NCBI RefSeq assembly: GCF_038024065.1
Contig: NZ_CP150667.1
Coordinates: 806,001-870,000, forward strand
Source: Polaribacter sejongensis
GTDB taxonomy: Bacteria; Bacteroidota; Bacteroidia; Flavobacteriales; Flavobacteriaceae
Length of the DNA stretch: 64,000 nt
Reading direction: 5' to 3'
Part shown: piece after piece, positions 43,038 to 51,676 of the stretch
Numbering within the stretch: position 1 is the first letter of the stretch
Layout: every line of letters begins with the position of its first letter
Translations under genes and position numbers: made by a program
The notes under the pieces: model-generated
The model's input: the letters and a program-made list of their open reading frames with translations, nothing else
Database searches by the model: none
What the model was told of the DNA's origin: nothing

Positions 43038-43334
43038 TTATTTTAACATATCTCCAACGTAAGGCATTAACGCTAAATGACGCGCTCTTTTAATTGCTTG
43101 CGCAACTTTACGTTGATATTTTAATGAAGTTCCTGTTAAACGTCTTGGTAAAATTTTACCTTGTTCGTTTACTAAATACATTAAGAAGTCTGCATCTTTA
43201 AAATCGATATACTTGATATCTTTTTTCTTAAATCTACAGTATTTAGCTTCTTTTTTAGTGTCTATATCTAACGGCGTTAAATATCTAACGTCAGCAGATT
43301 TACCGCCTTTTGCTTGTTGTTCTATTGATGCCAT
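43038..43334 (-). CDS. rpsR: 30S ribosomal protein S18
   Basis: Small-subunit protein that pairs with S6 on the platform. The 98 residues have [21 protein letters not shown] and the C-terminal block [20 protein letters not shown] with [11 protein letters not shown], diagnostic for S18. The N-terminus is about 20 residues longer than in E. coli. It lies between rpsF (3-bp gap) and rplI. Confidence 0.97.
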   Translation of the reverse strand: MASIEQQAKGGKSADVRYLTPLDIDTKKEAKYCRFKKKDIKYIDFKDADFLMYLVNEQGKILPRRLTGTSLKYQRKVAQAIKRARHLALMPYVGDMLK

Positions 43335-43337
43335 TTC

Positions 43338-43679
43338 TTATTTTTTTGTAGATTTAACACGTTCAGTTCTAATTTTTGCCCAAGCAGCTGCATGTTTGTC
43401 TAATCTAACAGAAAGGTAACGCATAACGCTATCATCTCTTCTAAATTCTAACTCATATGCAGAGATTTCTTCTCCTGCAATTTTAAACTCAAATAAATGG
43501 TAAAAACCACTTTTTTTCTTTTGGATTGGATACGCTAATTTCTTTAAGCCCCAATTCTCTTTTGAGATCATTTCAGCTCCTTTGGAAACTAAATAATCTT
43601 CGAATTTTTGTACTGTCTCCTTTATCTGAGTATCAGATAAAACGGGATTCAAAATGAAAACAGTTTCGTAATGATTCAT
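43338..43679 (-). CDS. rpsF: 30S ribosomal protein S6
   Basis: Small-subunit protein that binds 16S rRNA together with S18. The 113 residues begin MNHYETVFILNPVLSDTQIK and contain ENWGLKKLAYPIQKKKSGFYHLFEF, with the typical YPI and YHL segments of S6. It is the first gene of the operon; a good TATATTTG promoter box lies 34 bp upstream. Confidence 0.97.
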   Translation of the reverse strand: MNHYETVFILNPVLSDTQIKETVQKFEDYLVSKGAEMISKENWGLKKLAYPIQKKKSGFYHLFEFKIAGEEISAYELEFRRDDSVMRYLSVRLDKHAAAWAKIRTERVKSTKK

Positions 43680-43712
43680 AAATTAAATATTTATTGTTTA
43701 TTTTTAAGGGTG

Positions 43713-43720
43713 CAAATATA
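43713..43720 (-). promoter_or_regulatory. Promoter box of the rpsF operon
   Basis: On the minus strand TATATTTG at 43720-43713, a perfect TAnnTTTG -7 box about 34 bp before the rpsF ATG. No convincing -33 TTG is seen. The rest of 43680-43965 holds the ald terminators described separately. Confidence 0.6.
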
Positions 43721-43859
43721 ATAACTTTTTTATAATTAGCATTATATATAACATTTATTCTTATCAACTTTAAGTAAAAGTAGAAAATTCTAGGTAAAAA
43801 AATGTAGATACTTCTATTTCTTTACATCAAAAGTAAAATTCTTCTCAATATTTTTAAAG

Positions 43860-43946
43860 AATTACACTTTTATTAATAATAGTGTAATTTAAAAAAGCTT
43901 GATAAATCCTCCAGGTTGAAACACAAAACAACACTGGAGGTTTATC
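43860..43946 (-). terminator. Two hairpins downstream of ald
   Basis: The first (43946-43934 with 43914-43901, a 13-bp stem with one bulged base) is followed on the minus strand by AAGCTTTTTT. A second hairpin, AATTACACT / AGTGTAATT (43860-43868 with 43881-43889), follows. The first is the more likely ald terminator. Confidence 0.65.
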
Positions 43947-43965
43947 AATAATATGGTAACTAAAA

Positions 43966-45066
43966 TTATGCTTCAAAAGCTTCTAAATGAAAAGCTTCAC
44001 TAATTTCTTTGTATACAATCTTTCCTTTTATAATATTTAATCCTTTTTCTAAAGATGCGTCTGTAGCACAAGCTTCTTCCCAACCTTTATTCGCAATATT
44101 TTTAATATACGGTAATGTTACATTTGTTAATGCAATAGTAGATGTATAAGGTACAGCTCCTGGCATATTTGCCACACAATAATGTACAACATCATCAATA
44201 ATAAATGTTGGGTCTTCATGTGTTGTTGCTTTCGTTGTTTCAAAACAACCTCCTTGATCTACGGCAACATCAACAATAACAGTTCCTGGTCGCATATCTT
44301 TAAGCATGTCTCTAGTAATTAATTTTGGAGCCTTTCCTCCTTTTACTAAAACACCTCCAATAATTAAATCGTGTGTTTTAATCAACTGTCTAATACTATA
44401 TTCACTAGAAAAAGCAGTGGTAACATGGTTAGGTAATACATCGTTAACATAACGTAAACGTTTCATATTAATATCCATAATAGTTACGTGAGCTCCTAAA
44501 CCTGCCGCCATTTTTGCTGCTTGTACACCAACAACTCCGGCTCCTAACACTAATACTTTTCCGGGTGCAACTCCTGGTACACCTCCTAATAAAATACCAC
44601 GACCTTTAATTGGTTTCTCTAAATATTTAGCACCTTGCTGAATTGCCATTCTACCAGCAACCTCAGACATTGGTGTTAATAAAGGCAATGTTCCTTCACT
44701 ATCTTCTACCGTTTCATAAGCAATACAAATAGATTTACTTTCTATCATTGCTTTTGTTAAAGGCTCGCATGATGCAAAATGAAAATACGTGAAAATAATT
44801 TGATCTTCTTTAATTAAAGGATATTCAGACTCAATAGGTTCTTTTACCTTTACAATCATTTCACTCTGGCTGTAAACATCTTCTATGGTAGGTAAAATAG
44901 TTGCTCCTACCTTAATATAGTCCGCATCAAAGAAACCACTTCCTTCACCTGCTGTAGATTGTACGTAAACAGTATGATTTTTTTTAGTCAACTCAAAAAC
45001 ACCTGCAGGTGTCATACCAACTCTACTTTCGTTATTCTTAATTTCTTTAGGAATTCCAACTTTCAT
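43966..45066 (-). CDS. ald: Alanine dehydrogenase
   Basis: NAD-dependent reversible conversion of L-alanine to pyruvate and ammonium. The 366 residues begin MKVGIPKEIKNNESRVGMTP, with VKVKEPIESEYPLI, YFHFASCEPL and YETVEDSEGTLPLLTPMSE in the catalytic domain, the Rossmann motif VLVLGAGVVGVQAAKMAAG, VDVAVDQGGCFETT and HYCVANMPGAVPYTST near the C-terminus. Length and all signature segments fit Ald rather than nicotinamide nucleotide transhydrogenase. It is monocistronic with a 206-bp upstream spacer that carries a separated inverted repeat. Confidence 0.96.
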   Translation of the reverse strand: MKVGIPKEIKNNESRVGMTPAGVFELTKKNHTVYVQSTAGEGSGFFDADYIKVGATILPTIEDVYSQSEMIVKVKEPIESEYPLIKEDQIIFTYFHFASCEPLTKAMIESKSICIAYETVEDSEGTLPLLTPMSEVAGRMAIQQGAKYLEKPIKGRGILLGGVPGVAPGKVLVLGAGVVGVQAAKMAAGLGAHVTIMDINMKRLRYVNDVLPNHVTTAFSSEYSIRQLIKTHDLIIGGVLVKGGKAPKLITRDMLKDMRPGTVIVDVAVDQGGCFETTKATTHEDPTFIIDDVVHYCVANMPGAVPYTSTIALTNVTLPYIKNIANKGWEEACATDASLEKGLNIIKGKIVYKEISEAFHLEAFEA

Positions 45067-45150
45067 TATTGCTTAATTTAGATGTTTTAAGCAAGTAAAT
45101 TTACAGTCTTTTTGTTTGTATTTTAACAAAAAAATTCAAATTTGTTATTT

Positions 45151-45256
45151 TTACTGATGTCCTATTTTTTGTTATTTTAAAATGATTTATACCAAAATTC
45201 TATTCATTAAAATTATCAAATACTCAATAAAACTCACAAAAAATTGACATCAGTAA
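45151..45256. repeat. Separated 11-bp perfect inverted repeat upstream of ald
   Basis: TTACTGATGTC at 45151-45161 and its exact reverse complement GACATCAGTAA at 45246-45256 enclose 84 bp of AT-rich DNA between ald and the outer-membrane protein gene. It could be a pair of regulator half-sites or the ends of a small lost element. Confidence 0.5.
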
Positions 45257-45272
45257 TATTATCTTTAAGGAT

Positions 45273-46361
45273 TTAATCTAAATCTAAACGAATTCCCATA
45301 GAAATGTTTCTAATTTCGGTATTTTTAAACAAAGGGTTCAAATCATATTTCACATAAAAACTGGTAGACTTATAACCTACATAAGCACTTAATCCATAAT
45401 TAACAGTATTCATATTAAAATTATTGAATTGCACTTCTTCAACTTCAACATTGTTTTCATCTTTGTATTCTAAATATTGTCTTGCTCCTAATTTAAAACC
45501 AACAAAACCTCCAAGACCTAAACGAACAGATTTGTTTGCTCTATCTTTTACAAAACCATCTTTATCCGTTTTATTTTTAGAAAAATCCCATTCTACATGC
45601 ATCGGAAAATTCATTTGCACATGGCGCAACCTACTTTCTGATAATTTGTTATCAAAAACTTGGACTTCTGTTATATCACCATCTTTTACATGAATACTAT
45701 TATTATCTAATCGTAAATTATTCCAAAGAAAAGAAAGTCCGTATTTAAAGTACAATTTAGATGGTTCTTTAGTAAACCTTGTTTTCCACGTCCAACCTAG
45801 CTCATAAAAATGAGATTGCCAGAACTTGTAATCAGAATCATTTAAAGAAGATAGTTCATGGTCATTTAAAACATTATTAACACCCATAGAAAACACAAAC
45901 TGAGAGGTAGTTCTTCTATTCATTTTTCTTTTTCTCTTTTCTATTCTTTCACTTTTATCATCATTATTTAAGCTAAATGAAAATGTTTTCTTTCCAACAG
46001 TAAACGTATTATCGTCATTATCAAACTCACTTTCTTCATCTGAACTCGCTATTCTACCATTGGTTTTATCTTGCACCAATAATTGCAACAAACGCTCTTG
46101 TTCTCCTACTAATTTTTCAATTCTTCTGGCATGATAAGAAGCAACCTCTTTCTTTAAGGTATTTGAAATCGATTTTGTAATTTCTCCTTTCTCTAGCCTT
46201 TCATCAATAGCAACCACTTTTATTCTTAATGAATCTTTTTGAGTTGTTGTAATTTGCTCTATTCTTTTAGATATTTTATTTACTTCTTTCTCAAAAATTG
46301 TTTCTTGAGACACGGCAATAGTTGTACTTAACAACACTAATATTAGTAGTATTCTTTTCAT
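45273..46361 (-). CDS. Putative outer-membrane beta-barrel protein with coiled-coil N-terminus
   Basis: A 362-residue secreted protein. The signal peptide is MKRILLILVLLSTTIAVSQ. Residues 20-100 are helical and charged (a likely coiled coil with KRIEQITTTQKDSLRIKVV and YHARRIEKLVGEQERLLQLL), then an acidic linker (SSDEESEFDNDD), a basic patch (RIEKRKRKMNRRTT), and a C-terminal half with alternating hydrophobic/aromatic strands ending NISMGIRLDLD, typical of a small outer-membrane barrel. It follows the sigma/anti-sigma pair on the same strand after 102 bp and is probably part of that regulon. Ligand or role unknown. Confidence 0.75.
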   Translation of the reverse strand: MKRILLILVLLSTTIAVSQETIFEKEVNKISKRIEQITTTQKDSLRIKVVAIDERLEKGEITKSISNTLKKEVASYHARRIEKLVGEQERLLQLLVQDKTNGRIASSDEESEFDNDDNTFTVGKKTFSFSLNNDDKSERIEKRKRKMNRRTTSQFVFSMGVNNVLNDHELSSLNDSDYKFWQSHFYELGWTWKTRFTKEPSKLYFKYGLSFLWNNLRLDNNSIHVKDGDITEVQVFDNKLSESRLRHVQMNFPMHVEWDFSKNKTDKDGFVKDRANKSVRLGLGGFVGFKLGARQYLEYKDENNVEVEEVQFNNFNMNTVNYGLSAYVGYKSTSFYVKYDLNPLFKNTEIRNISMGIRLDLD

Positions 46362-46463
46362 CTTGTATGTTTTAAAAAATTGTTTTTGTTTGATAAAATC
46401 CTTTCGCTAACTAGTTTCAATTAAAACGTCTTTTAATTATACTACCACAGAAAGTGATTTAAT

Positions 46464-47282
46464 TTAATCGTTTCTACTTGCAATAGCAGTTGCAATATCT
46501 GTTACTCTTTTCTTTAAAGATTGTAAGAAATTATTCTGAAAATCTTCTTCTCCAATCGTGCGCTCTACTTCAGCCAAAATAGCTTCTGGACTCACTTTAA
46601 TATTAGAGTTTTTAAGCTCATTTTTAATCGTACTTAAAACATCTTCCCTTGTTAAATTTAGTTTTGCATAATACTCCTTTACTTCGGTTGACGAATGTGT
46701 TACCGCGAATAACAAATCATCACTATTAATTTTTATGCTACTATTTGGGTCTTGTTTTAAGATTTCTTTATTGATTATTTTCTCCTTCGTCGGATGATCC
46801 TCAGATACTGCTACCACTGTTTCGATAACTTCCTCCGTTGTCGGAATATTATTGTTTTTGTTGGTTGCAACTATAGAATTATTGATAGATTTTTTAGATT
46901 CCTCCTTTGTCGGAATGACATTCTTATTAGAAACTTCTACTTGCTTCTCTTCTACTTCATCAATCTTAACAATTGCTTCTTCTGCAGGAACTTCATTTAT
47001 AAATTGATCAATTTTCGCATCAATTGTTATCGTATCAATTGGGTTTTCAACAATAATTTCTAATGGTGCAACATCTTCATTTTTATTCAAAAATAGAAAA
47101 CCGACACTTACTAACAATAAAACACTAGCAGCAGCTCCCATATAGAATATCCATCCTTTTTTCTTTTGCTTTGGTTGCTCATCTAATTGTGCAGACAAAC
47201 GTTCCCAAGCAGAAGCCGATGGATTTATCGTTCTATTATCTAACTTATCTTTTATATTTTTATCTATATTATTTGTCTCCAT
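46464..47282 (-). CDS. Putative anti-sigma factor (single-pass membrane protein)
   Basis: A 272-residue protein with a short cytoplasmic N-terminus (PSASAWERLSAQLDEQP, the type seen in Bacteroidota anti-sigma-like proteins), one membrane helix at about 44-66 and a periplasmic part. The periplasmic linker (67-180) is low complexity, Glu/Asn/Lys/Val-rich, and contains three similar IPTKEE-type motifs at 123-129, 146-152 and 163-169, each encoded by a copy of a dispersed DNA repeat. The C-terminal 90 residues are helical. The start overlaps the sigma-factor gene by 14 bp, which is the main support for the anti-sigma role. No classical zinc (HxxxCxxC) motif is present. Confidence 0.7.
   Translation of the reverse strand: METNNIDKNIKDKLDNRTINPSASAWERLSAQLDEQPKQKKKGWIFYMGAAASVLLLVSVGFLFLNKNEDVAPLEIIVENPIDTITIDAKIDQFINEVPAEEAIVKIDEVEEKQVEVSNKNVIPTKEESKKSINNSIVATNKNNNIPTTEEVIETVVAVSEDHPTKEKIINKEILKQDPNSSIKINSDDLLFAVTHSSTEVKEYYAKLNLTREDVLSTIKNELKNSNIKVSPEAILAEVERTIGEEDFQNNFLQSLKKRVTDIATAIASRND
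46782..46919. repeat. Three in-frame copies of a dispersed repeat inside a coding region
   Basis: On the minus strand GTCATTCCGACAAAGGAGGA (from 46919), ATTCCGACAACGGAGGA (from 46847) and ATCCGACGAAGGAGA (from about 46798) recur within the anti-sigma-like gene. The first resembles the head of the TGTCATTCCGA-type intergenic repeats of Flavobacteriaceae. Confidence 0.7.
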
Positions 47283-47829
47283 TGCTCACTGTATTCATTT
47301 TGTAATAATTCTGTTGCAATAATTTACGTGCTTTAAATAATTGCGATTTAGAGGTACTTTCTGAAACATTTAATTTCTCTGCAATTTCTGAATGTTTATA
47401 TCCTTCTATCGCATATAAATTAAACACCATTTTATAACCTTCTGGCAATTGATCTATCAATTTCTGAATATCTTCTACAGATGTGTTTTCTAAACTTTCT
47501 GTTGCTGCATCATTAAAAACATAATCTTCGTCAGACAAATCAATTAAATTCTTTTTACGGAGATAAGAAATACAAGTATTCACCATAATTCTGCGAATCC
47601 AACCTTCAAAACTACCTTCGTGTTTAAACCTGTGTAAGTTGGTAAAAACCTTTAAAAAGCCTTGTAATAGTAAATCTTCTGCATGGTGCAAATCTTTTAC
47701 ATATTGCCTACAAACTCCCAACATTTTAGGCGAATGTTGCTCGAACAATTGTTGTTGCGCTTCCCTATTGTTGTCTATCGCTTTTTTAATGAGCGATTTT
47801 TGTTTGTTATGTAATTTTATAATTTTCAA
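47269..47829 (-). CDS. ECF-type RNA polymerase sigma factor
   Basis: A 186-residue sigma-70 family protein with region 2 (EAQQQLFEQHSPKMLGVCRQ, AEDLLLQGFLKVFTNLHRFK, EGSFEGWIRRIMVNTCISYL) and region 4 (IDQLPEGYKMVFNLYAIEGY followed by KHSEIAEKLNVSESTSKSQL). Region 3 is missing, which defines the ECF group. The 3' end overlaps the putative anti-sigma gene by 14 bp, and an outer-membrane protein gene follows; the three probably form one transcription unit. The 253-bp spacer 47830-48082 upstream holds only a terminator of the convergent-side efflux operon and AT-rich DNA. Confidence 0.93.
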   Translation of the reverse strand: MKIIKLHNKQKSLIKKAIDNNREAQQQLFEQHSPKMLGVCRQYVKDLHHAEDLLLQGFLKVFTNLHRFKHEGSFEGWIRRIMVNTCISYLRKKNLIDLSDEDYVFNDAATESLENTSVEDIQKLIDQLPEGYKMVFNLYAIEGYKHSEIAEKLNVSESTSKSQLFKARKLLQQNYYKMNTVSNGDK

Positions 47830-48030
47830 GCCTCTCGTTTTCTTTTTAACTGCCTTACAAATATATAGACTACAGAAGTCTTAAAAAGGTTGCTTGAAGA
47901 TAAAAAAATAATTTATTTATCACTCCAACCAAACCTAAACTCTTTGTCTATCAAAGAATAAATGAAAATTAAATATTTTATTTTTTATAAATTAAGAACA
48001 TTATTATTCATTTCTTAATTATCAAAAACA

Positions 48031-48060
48031 AAAAAAGGGACTCAAAATTGAGCCCCTTTT
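48031..48060 (-). terminator. Terminator of the efflux operon
   Basis: Stem AAAAAAGGGGCTCAA / TTGAGTCCCTTTTTT read on the minus strand, with one G-U pair and a short loop, followed by further T. It lies about 25 bp after the adaptor gene stop. Confidence 0.82.
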
Positions 48061-48082
48061 TTAAATAGAATTTTAAAAATTC

Positions 48083-49186
48083 TTAATTATTGTCTTTATC
48101 ATCTTCTTTAGAAGTTTGATTCCAAATTTTAATATCATCATCTTTAGTAACACCTTCTAAAACTTCAACATTTACACCGTCTGACGTTCCTAATTTCACA
48201 TCTTTTTTATCAAATGTACCTTCTGCATTTTTAATTTCTACATAAGGCAATTCCGTTTTTCTATCAAACTGTAATAAAGATTCTTTAATAGATAAAACAC
48301 TGTCTTTTCTCTCTAAAACAATCTCTGCATTTGCGCTGTAACCTGCTCTAATAAAATGCTCATCATCTAAAGATACATCTGCCTTAATTTTAAATTGAAC
48401 TGCTCCTGCTTCTTCTGTTCCTTTTGGTGCAATAAAATTTAAAACTGCTGGAAATTTCTTGTTTTCGATAGCTCCTAAAGAAATTTCTATTTCTGTTCCT
48501 TTAACCAATTTACCAACTTCAGATTCATCAACTTTTCCTTCAAAAATCATTTTAGTCATGTCTGCAATCGTAGCAATTGTAGTACCTGCACTAAATCCAT
48601 TTGTTTCTACAACTTGATATCCTTTTTTAACAGGAATTTCTACTACCATCCCAGAAGTTGTTGCTCTAATATTTGTATTTGCTCCAGAAGAACCTGCAGA
48701 TCCTTTTTTAATAATCTGATAATCATTTTGAGCGTTACGTAAATCGTTTTTTGCTTGATTATATGAAAGTTCTAAAGACTCAAATTCTTGACGAGAAATA
48801 ACTCCTTTTTCAAACAAGTTTTTATTTCTGTCGTATTGTATTTTTGAATTATTTAATTGAATTTGAACAGAATTAATACGTCCTTTTGCACTTGTTAAAG
48901 ATTGTTCGTTTGGTACAACTCTTACTGTTGCTAACAAATCTCCTGCTTTTACAATTGCGCCTTCTTCAACCACAATTTTATCTATAATACCTGCTATTTG
49001 TGGTTTGATCTCTACTTCTTCTAACGGAGTAACTTTACCAGTAGCAACACTTTTTTTAACGATTGTTGCTTTAAAAGCTTTTTCTGTTTTGTATTCTATC
49101 GGTGATGCACTGTTCTTTTTACCAAACCAAATTAGTACTGCTATTAATGCAACAGCTATTCCTCCAAAAATGATTACTTTTTTCAT
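48083..49186 (-). CDS. MacA-type periplasmic adaptor (membrane fusion protein)
   Basis: A 367-residue HlyD/MacA-like adaptor that links an inner-membrane ABC transporter to an outer-membrane channel. One N-terminal membrane anchor (about 3-22) is followed by a lipoyl-like half (EIKPQIAGIIDKIVVEEGAI), a helical hairpin (about 95-150, EKGVISRQEFESLELSYNQA), the second lipoyl half (ATTSGMVVEIPVKKGYQV) and beta-barrel and MP domains. It is the last gene of the operon after the ATPase and two permeases. No outer-membrane TolC partner is encoded here. Substrate unknown. Confidence 0.9.
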   Translation of the reverse strand: MKKVIIFGGIAVALIAVLIWFGKKNSASPIEYKTEKAFKATIVKKSVATGKVTPLEEVEIKPQIAGIIDKIVVEEGAIVKAGDLLATVRVVPNEQSLTSAKGRINSVQIQLNNSKIQYDRNKNLFEKGVISRQEFESLELSYNQAKNDLRNAQNDYQIIKKGSAGSSGANTNIRATTSGMVVEIPVKKGYQVVETNGFSAGTTIATIADMTKMIFEGKVDESEVGKLVKGTEIEISLGAIENKKFPAVLNFIAPKGTEEAGAVQFKIKADVSLDDEHFIRAGYSANAEIVLERKDSVLSIKESLLQFDRKTELPYVEIKNAEGTFDKKDVKLGTSDGVNVEVLEGVTKDDDIKIWNQTSKEDDKDNN

Positions 49187-49221
49187 TTATCTTCTATTTA
49201 TTCTTGTTAGTTGATTTTTTT

Positions 49222-50442
49222 TTATTCTTCTCTTAATGCGTCTATTGGTTTCACTATTGTTGCCATATACGCAGGTATAAATCCTATTAATGTTCCTAAA
49301 AATACTAATACTGCATATGCTATTAAAACAATAGGAATATCTACTGTAGGATTTACAAGAAATTCTACAAAATTATCTAATAACATTAAAACTAATCCAC
49401 CAGCAATAATTCCCAAAGAACCTGCTAACAGTGTTAAAAATAACGATTCTAATATAATTTGTTGTCTTACTTTATTAGGCGTTGCACCTAAAGCTCTTCT
49501 AATTCCTATTTCTTTTGTTCTTTCTTTAACAGTAATCAACAAAATGTTACCAATTGCAAAAACACCTGCAATTAAGGTTGCAATACCAACAAACCATGTT
49601 AAAAATTGCATTCCTGTTAAAAAGCCTGTAACCTGTTTTATACGTTCGCCTAAATTAAATCCTCTAAACGCTCTGTTATCATCAGGATGAATTTTATGTA
49701 AATTTTTTAATAATAATTTCACATCAGATTCTAATTGAACAATATCAAACTCTTCTTTTCCGGTTACAACCATCCATTCAAATTTATCGCCTTTGTTATA
49801 CACTAACTTAAAGGTACTAAAAGGTATGTGAATGTTGTTTTTTCCTTCAAACTGACTCGTTTCATAAACACCAACAACTTTATAATTGATACCACTTACT
49901 TTTATGTAAACACCTATAGCCTCTTCATTTCTATCAAACAGCTCTTTATAAACACCTTCACTAATAACACAAACCTTTTTATTTTCATCCATGTCACTTT
50001 GGTTGATAAATCTACCTTCTATCAGGTTCTTTTTTTGAACTTCATCTATTAAAGGAAAATCTCCAAAAATGGTAAAATTACCAGTTTTTAAACCATGAAC
50101 CACTTGTCCGCCAGTTGCATTTCTTGGCACTACAAACTGAATACCTTCTATTTCTGAACGAATTTTATCTACATCACTTAATCTTAAACTAATTTGGCGT
50201 CCTTCTTGAAAACCTTTAAAAGGCATTGAAGTTCTACTCCCAGACATAAAAACACTGTTAGTAGCAAAATTACCAAACATACTATTAAAACTATTTTCTA
50301 TTCCTTTGGCTGCGCCTAATAAACCTACCAATAATAGAATTCCCCAAAACGCCCCAAAAATGGTGATTGCAGTTCTAGTTTTATTCTTTCGAATACTACC
50401 GTAAATTTCTTGCCAAGTATCTTTTTCAAATAAAAATCTCAT
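49222..50442 (-). CDS. MacB/FtsX-type ABC transporter permease, second copy
   Basis: A 406-residue permease with the MacB layout: one N-terminal helix (about 20-45), a large periplasmic domain (about 50-275) and three C-terminal helices within the FtsX domain, with the cytoplasmic coupling motif ERTKEIGIRRALGATPNKVRQQI and the end AYMATIVKPIDALREE. It lacks a fused ATPase, unlike E. coli MacB, and must rely on the ATPase gene upstream. It lies 2 bp after the other permease gene; the two may form a heterodimer. Confidence 0.9.
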   Translation of the reverse strand: MRFLFEKDTWQEIYGSIRKNKTRTAITIFGAFWGILLLVGLLGAAKGIENSFNSMFGNFATNSVFMSGSRTSMPFKGFQEGRQISLRLSDVDKIRSEIEGIQFVVPRNATGGQVVHGLKTGNFTIFGDFPLIDEVQKKNLIEGRFINQSDMDENKKVCVISEGVYKELFDRNEEAIGVYIKVSGINYKVVGVYETSQFEGKNNIHIPFSTFKLVYNKGDKFEWMVVTGKEEFDIVQLESDVKLLLKNLHKIHPDDNRAFRGFNLGERIKQVTGFLTGMQFLTWFVGIATLIAGVFAIGNILLITVKERTKEIGIRRALGATPNKVRQQIILESLFLTLLAGSLGIIAGGLVLMLLDNFVEFLVNPTVDIPIVLIAYAVLVFLGTLIGFIPAYMATIVKPIDALREE

Positions 50443-50444
50443 AA

Positions 50445-51674
50445 TTAATCTGAATTTAGTGCTACTACGGGTTTAATTTTTGCTGCTTTTTTGGCGGGTA
50501 AATATCCTGCAATTAAACCTGCACAAACAAGTGTTAAGGTTGCTCCAATAACTACAGGTTGAGAAACACTTGGGTTTAAAATAAAGTATTTTTCTAAACT
50601 TGGTCCAGCTATTTCTAAAATACCTATTCCAAGTAGTAAACCTGCATAACCAGATATTGCAGTAATAAAAACAGCTTCTTGCATTATCATGGCAACAATC
50701 ATACTTGGTGTTGCACCAACTGCTTTTCTAATTCCTAATTCTTTGGTTCTTTCTTTAACGATATACACCATAATATTACTAATACCAACAACTCCAGCTA
50801 TTAGGGTTCCAAAACCAATTACTAGAATTAAAATGCTTAAGCCAAACATCATCCCAGATACTTCCTTATTATTTGTAGCGTAATTATCTAAACCAATTCC
50901 TCTTTGGTCATTAGGCGAAACATTATGTTTTTTCTTTAATTCTCTATGCAACTCACTACTAAACGCAATGGCTTCATCTATACTTAAATCTGGATTATAA
51001 GTAATTCCAAATTCATCTACATAATCATTATTACCATACATTCTTTGCATTGTAGAAAATGGTGTGTAAATATATCTCTCATCACTATCTCCTCCAGGAT
51101 CAGAGAAAACACCAATAACTTTATACATAATTCCTCCTATATTTATTTGTTTTCCAAAAGCACTTAATTGACCAAACAAATCTTTTTCTACCATTCTACC
51201 AATTACAACAACTTTTCCTCTTTCTTGTATATCTCTATAATTTAAAAAACGTCCTTCTGTTACTTCTGCAGATTCTAACACATAATATTCTGGATATACA
51301 CCTCTAATCGTGTAATTATCTTTTTCATCTTTATAAACAACATTCTCAGACCTCTGAATTCTTGGACTTATGGTTTGAATTTTATCTCCATAATTTTCTT
51401 TGATATAGGTAAAATCATCATTTTTAAACTGAATTTTTCTACCTATTTGGTTTCCTTTATAAGCGATTGTGGTGTTATTACTCCAAATATAAATGGAGTT
51501 CATAGCATCTTTTGCAAATTCATTTTTAAAGGTATTTTGAAGTCCGTTACCAATACCAAAAAGTAACGTAAAAAGTAAAATAGCAAACGCAACCGTAAAG
51601 CCAGACAACGCAGAACGCAACTTGTTTTTACTAATGCTTTGAAATATTTCTCTCCAACGATCTAAATCAAACAT
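50445..51674 (-). CDS. MacB/FtsX-type ABC transporter permease, first copy
   Basis: A 409-residue permease with the same architecture as its downstream neighbour: N-terminal MFDLDRWREIFQSISKNKLRSALSG-type start with the first helix, a periplasmic MacB_PCD domain, and three C-terminal helices with ERTKELGIRKAVGATPSMIV and PAKKAAKIKPVVALNSD. It lies 2 bp after the ATPase gene. The two permeases differ clearly in sequence, arguing for a heterodimeric transporter rather than a recent duplication. Confidence 0.9.
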   Translation of the reverse strand: MFDLDRWREIFQSISKNKLRSALSGFTVAFAILLFTLLFGIGNGLQNTFKNEFAKDAMNSIYIWSNNTTIAYKGNQIGRKIQFKNDDFTYIKENYGDKIQTISPRIQRSENVVYKDEKDNYTIRGVYPEYYVLESAEVTEGRFLNYRDIQERGKVVVIGRMVEKDLFGQLSAFGKQINIGGIMYKVIGVFSDPGGDSDERYIYTPFSTMQRMYGNNDYVDEFGITYNPDLSIDEAIAFSSELHRELKKKHNVSPNDQRGIGLDNYATNNKEVSGMMFGLSILILVIGFGTLIAGVVGISNIMVYIVKERTKELGIRKAVGATPSMIVAMIMQEAVFITAISGYAGLLLGIGILEIAGPSLEKYFILNPSVSQPVVIGATLTLVCAGLIAGYLPAKKAAKIKPVVALNSD

Positions 51675-51676
51675 AA

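Noticed and set aside
49211..49690. 159-codon plus-strand open frame opposite the MacB-type permease
   Set aside because: Shadow of the conserved FtsX domain on the other strand.
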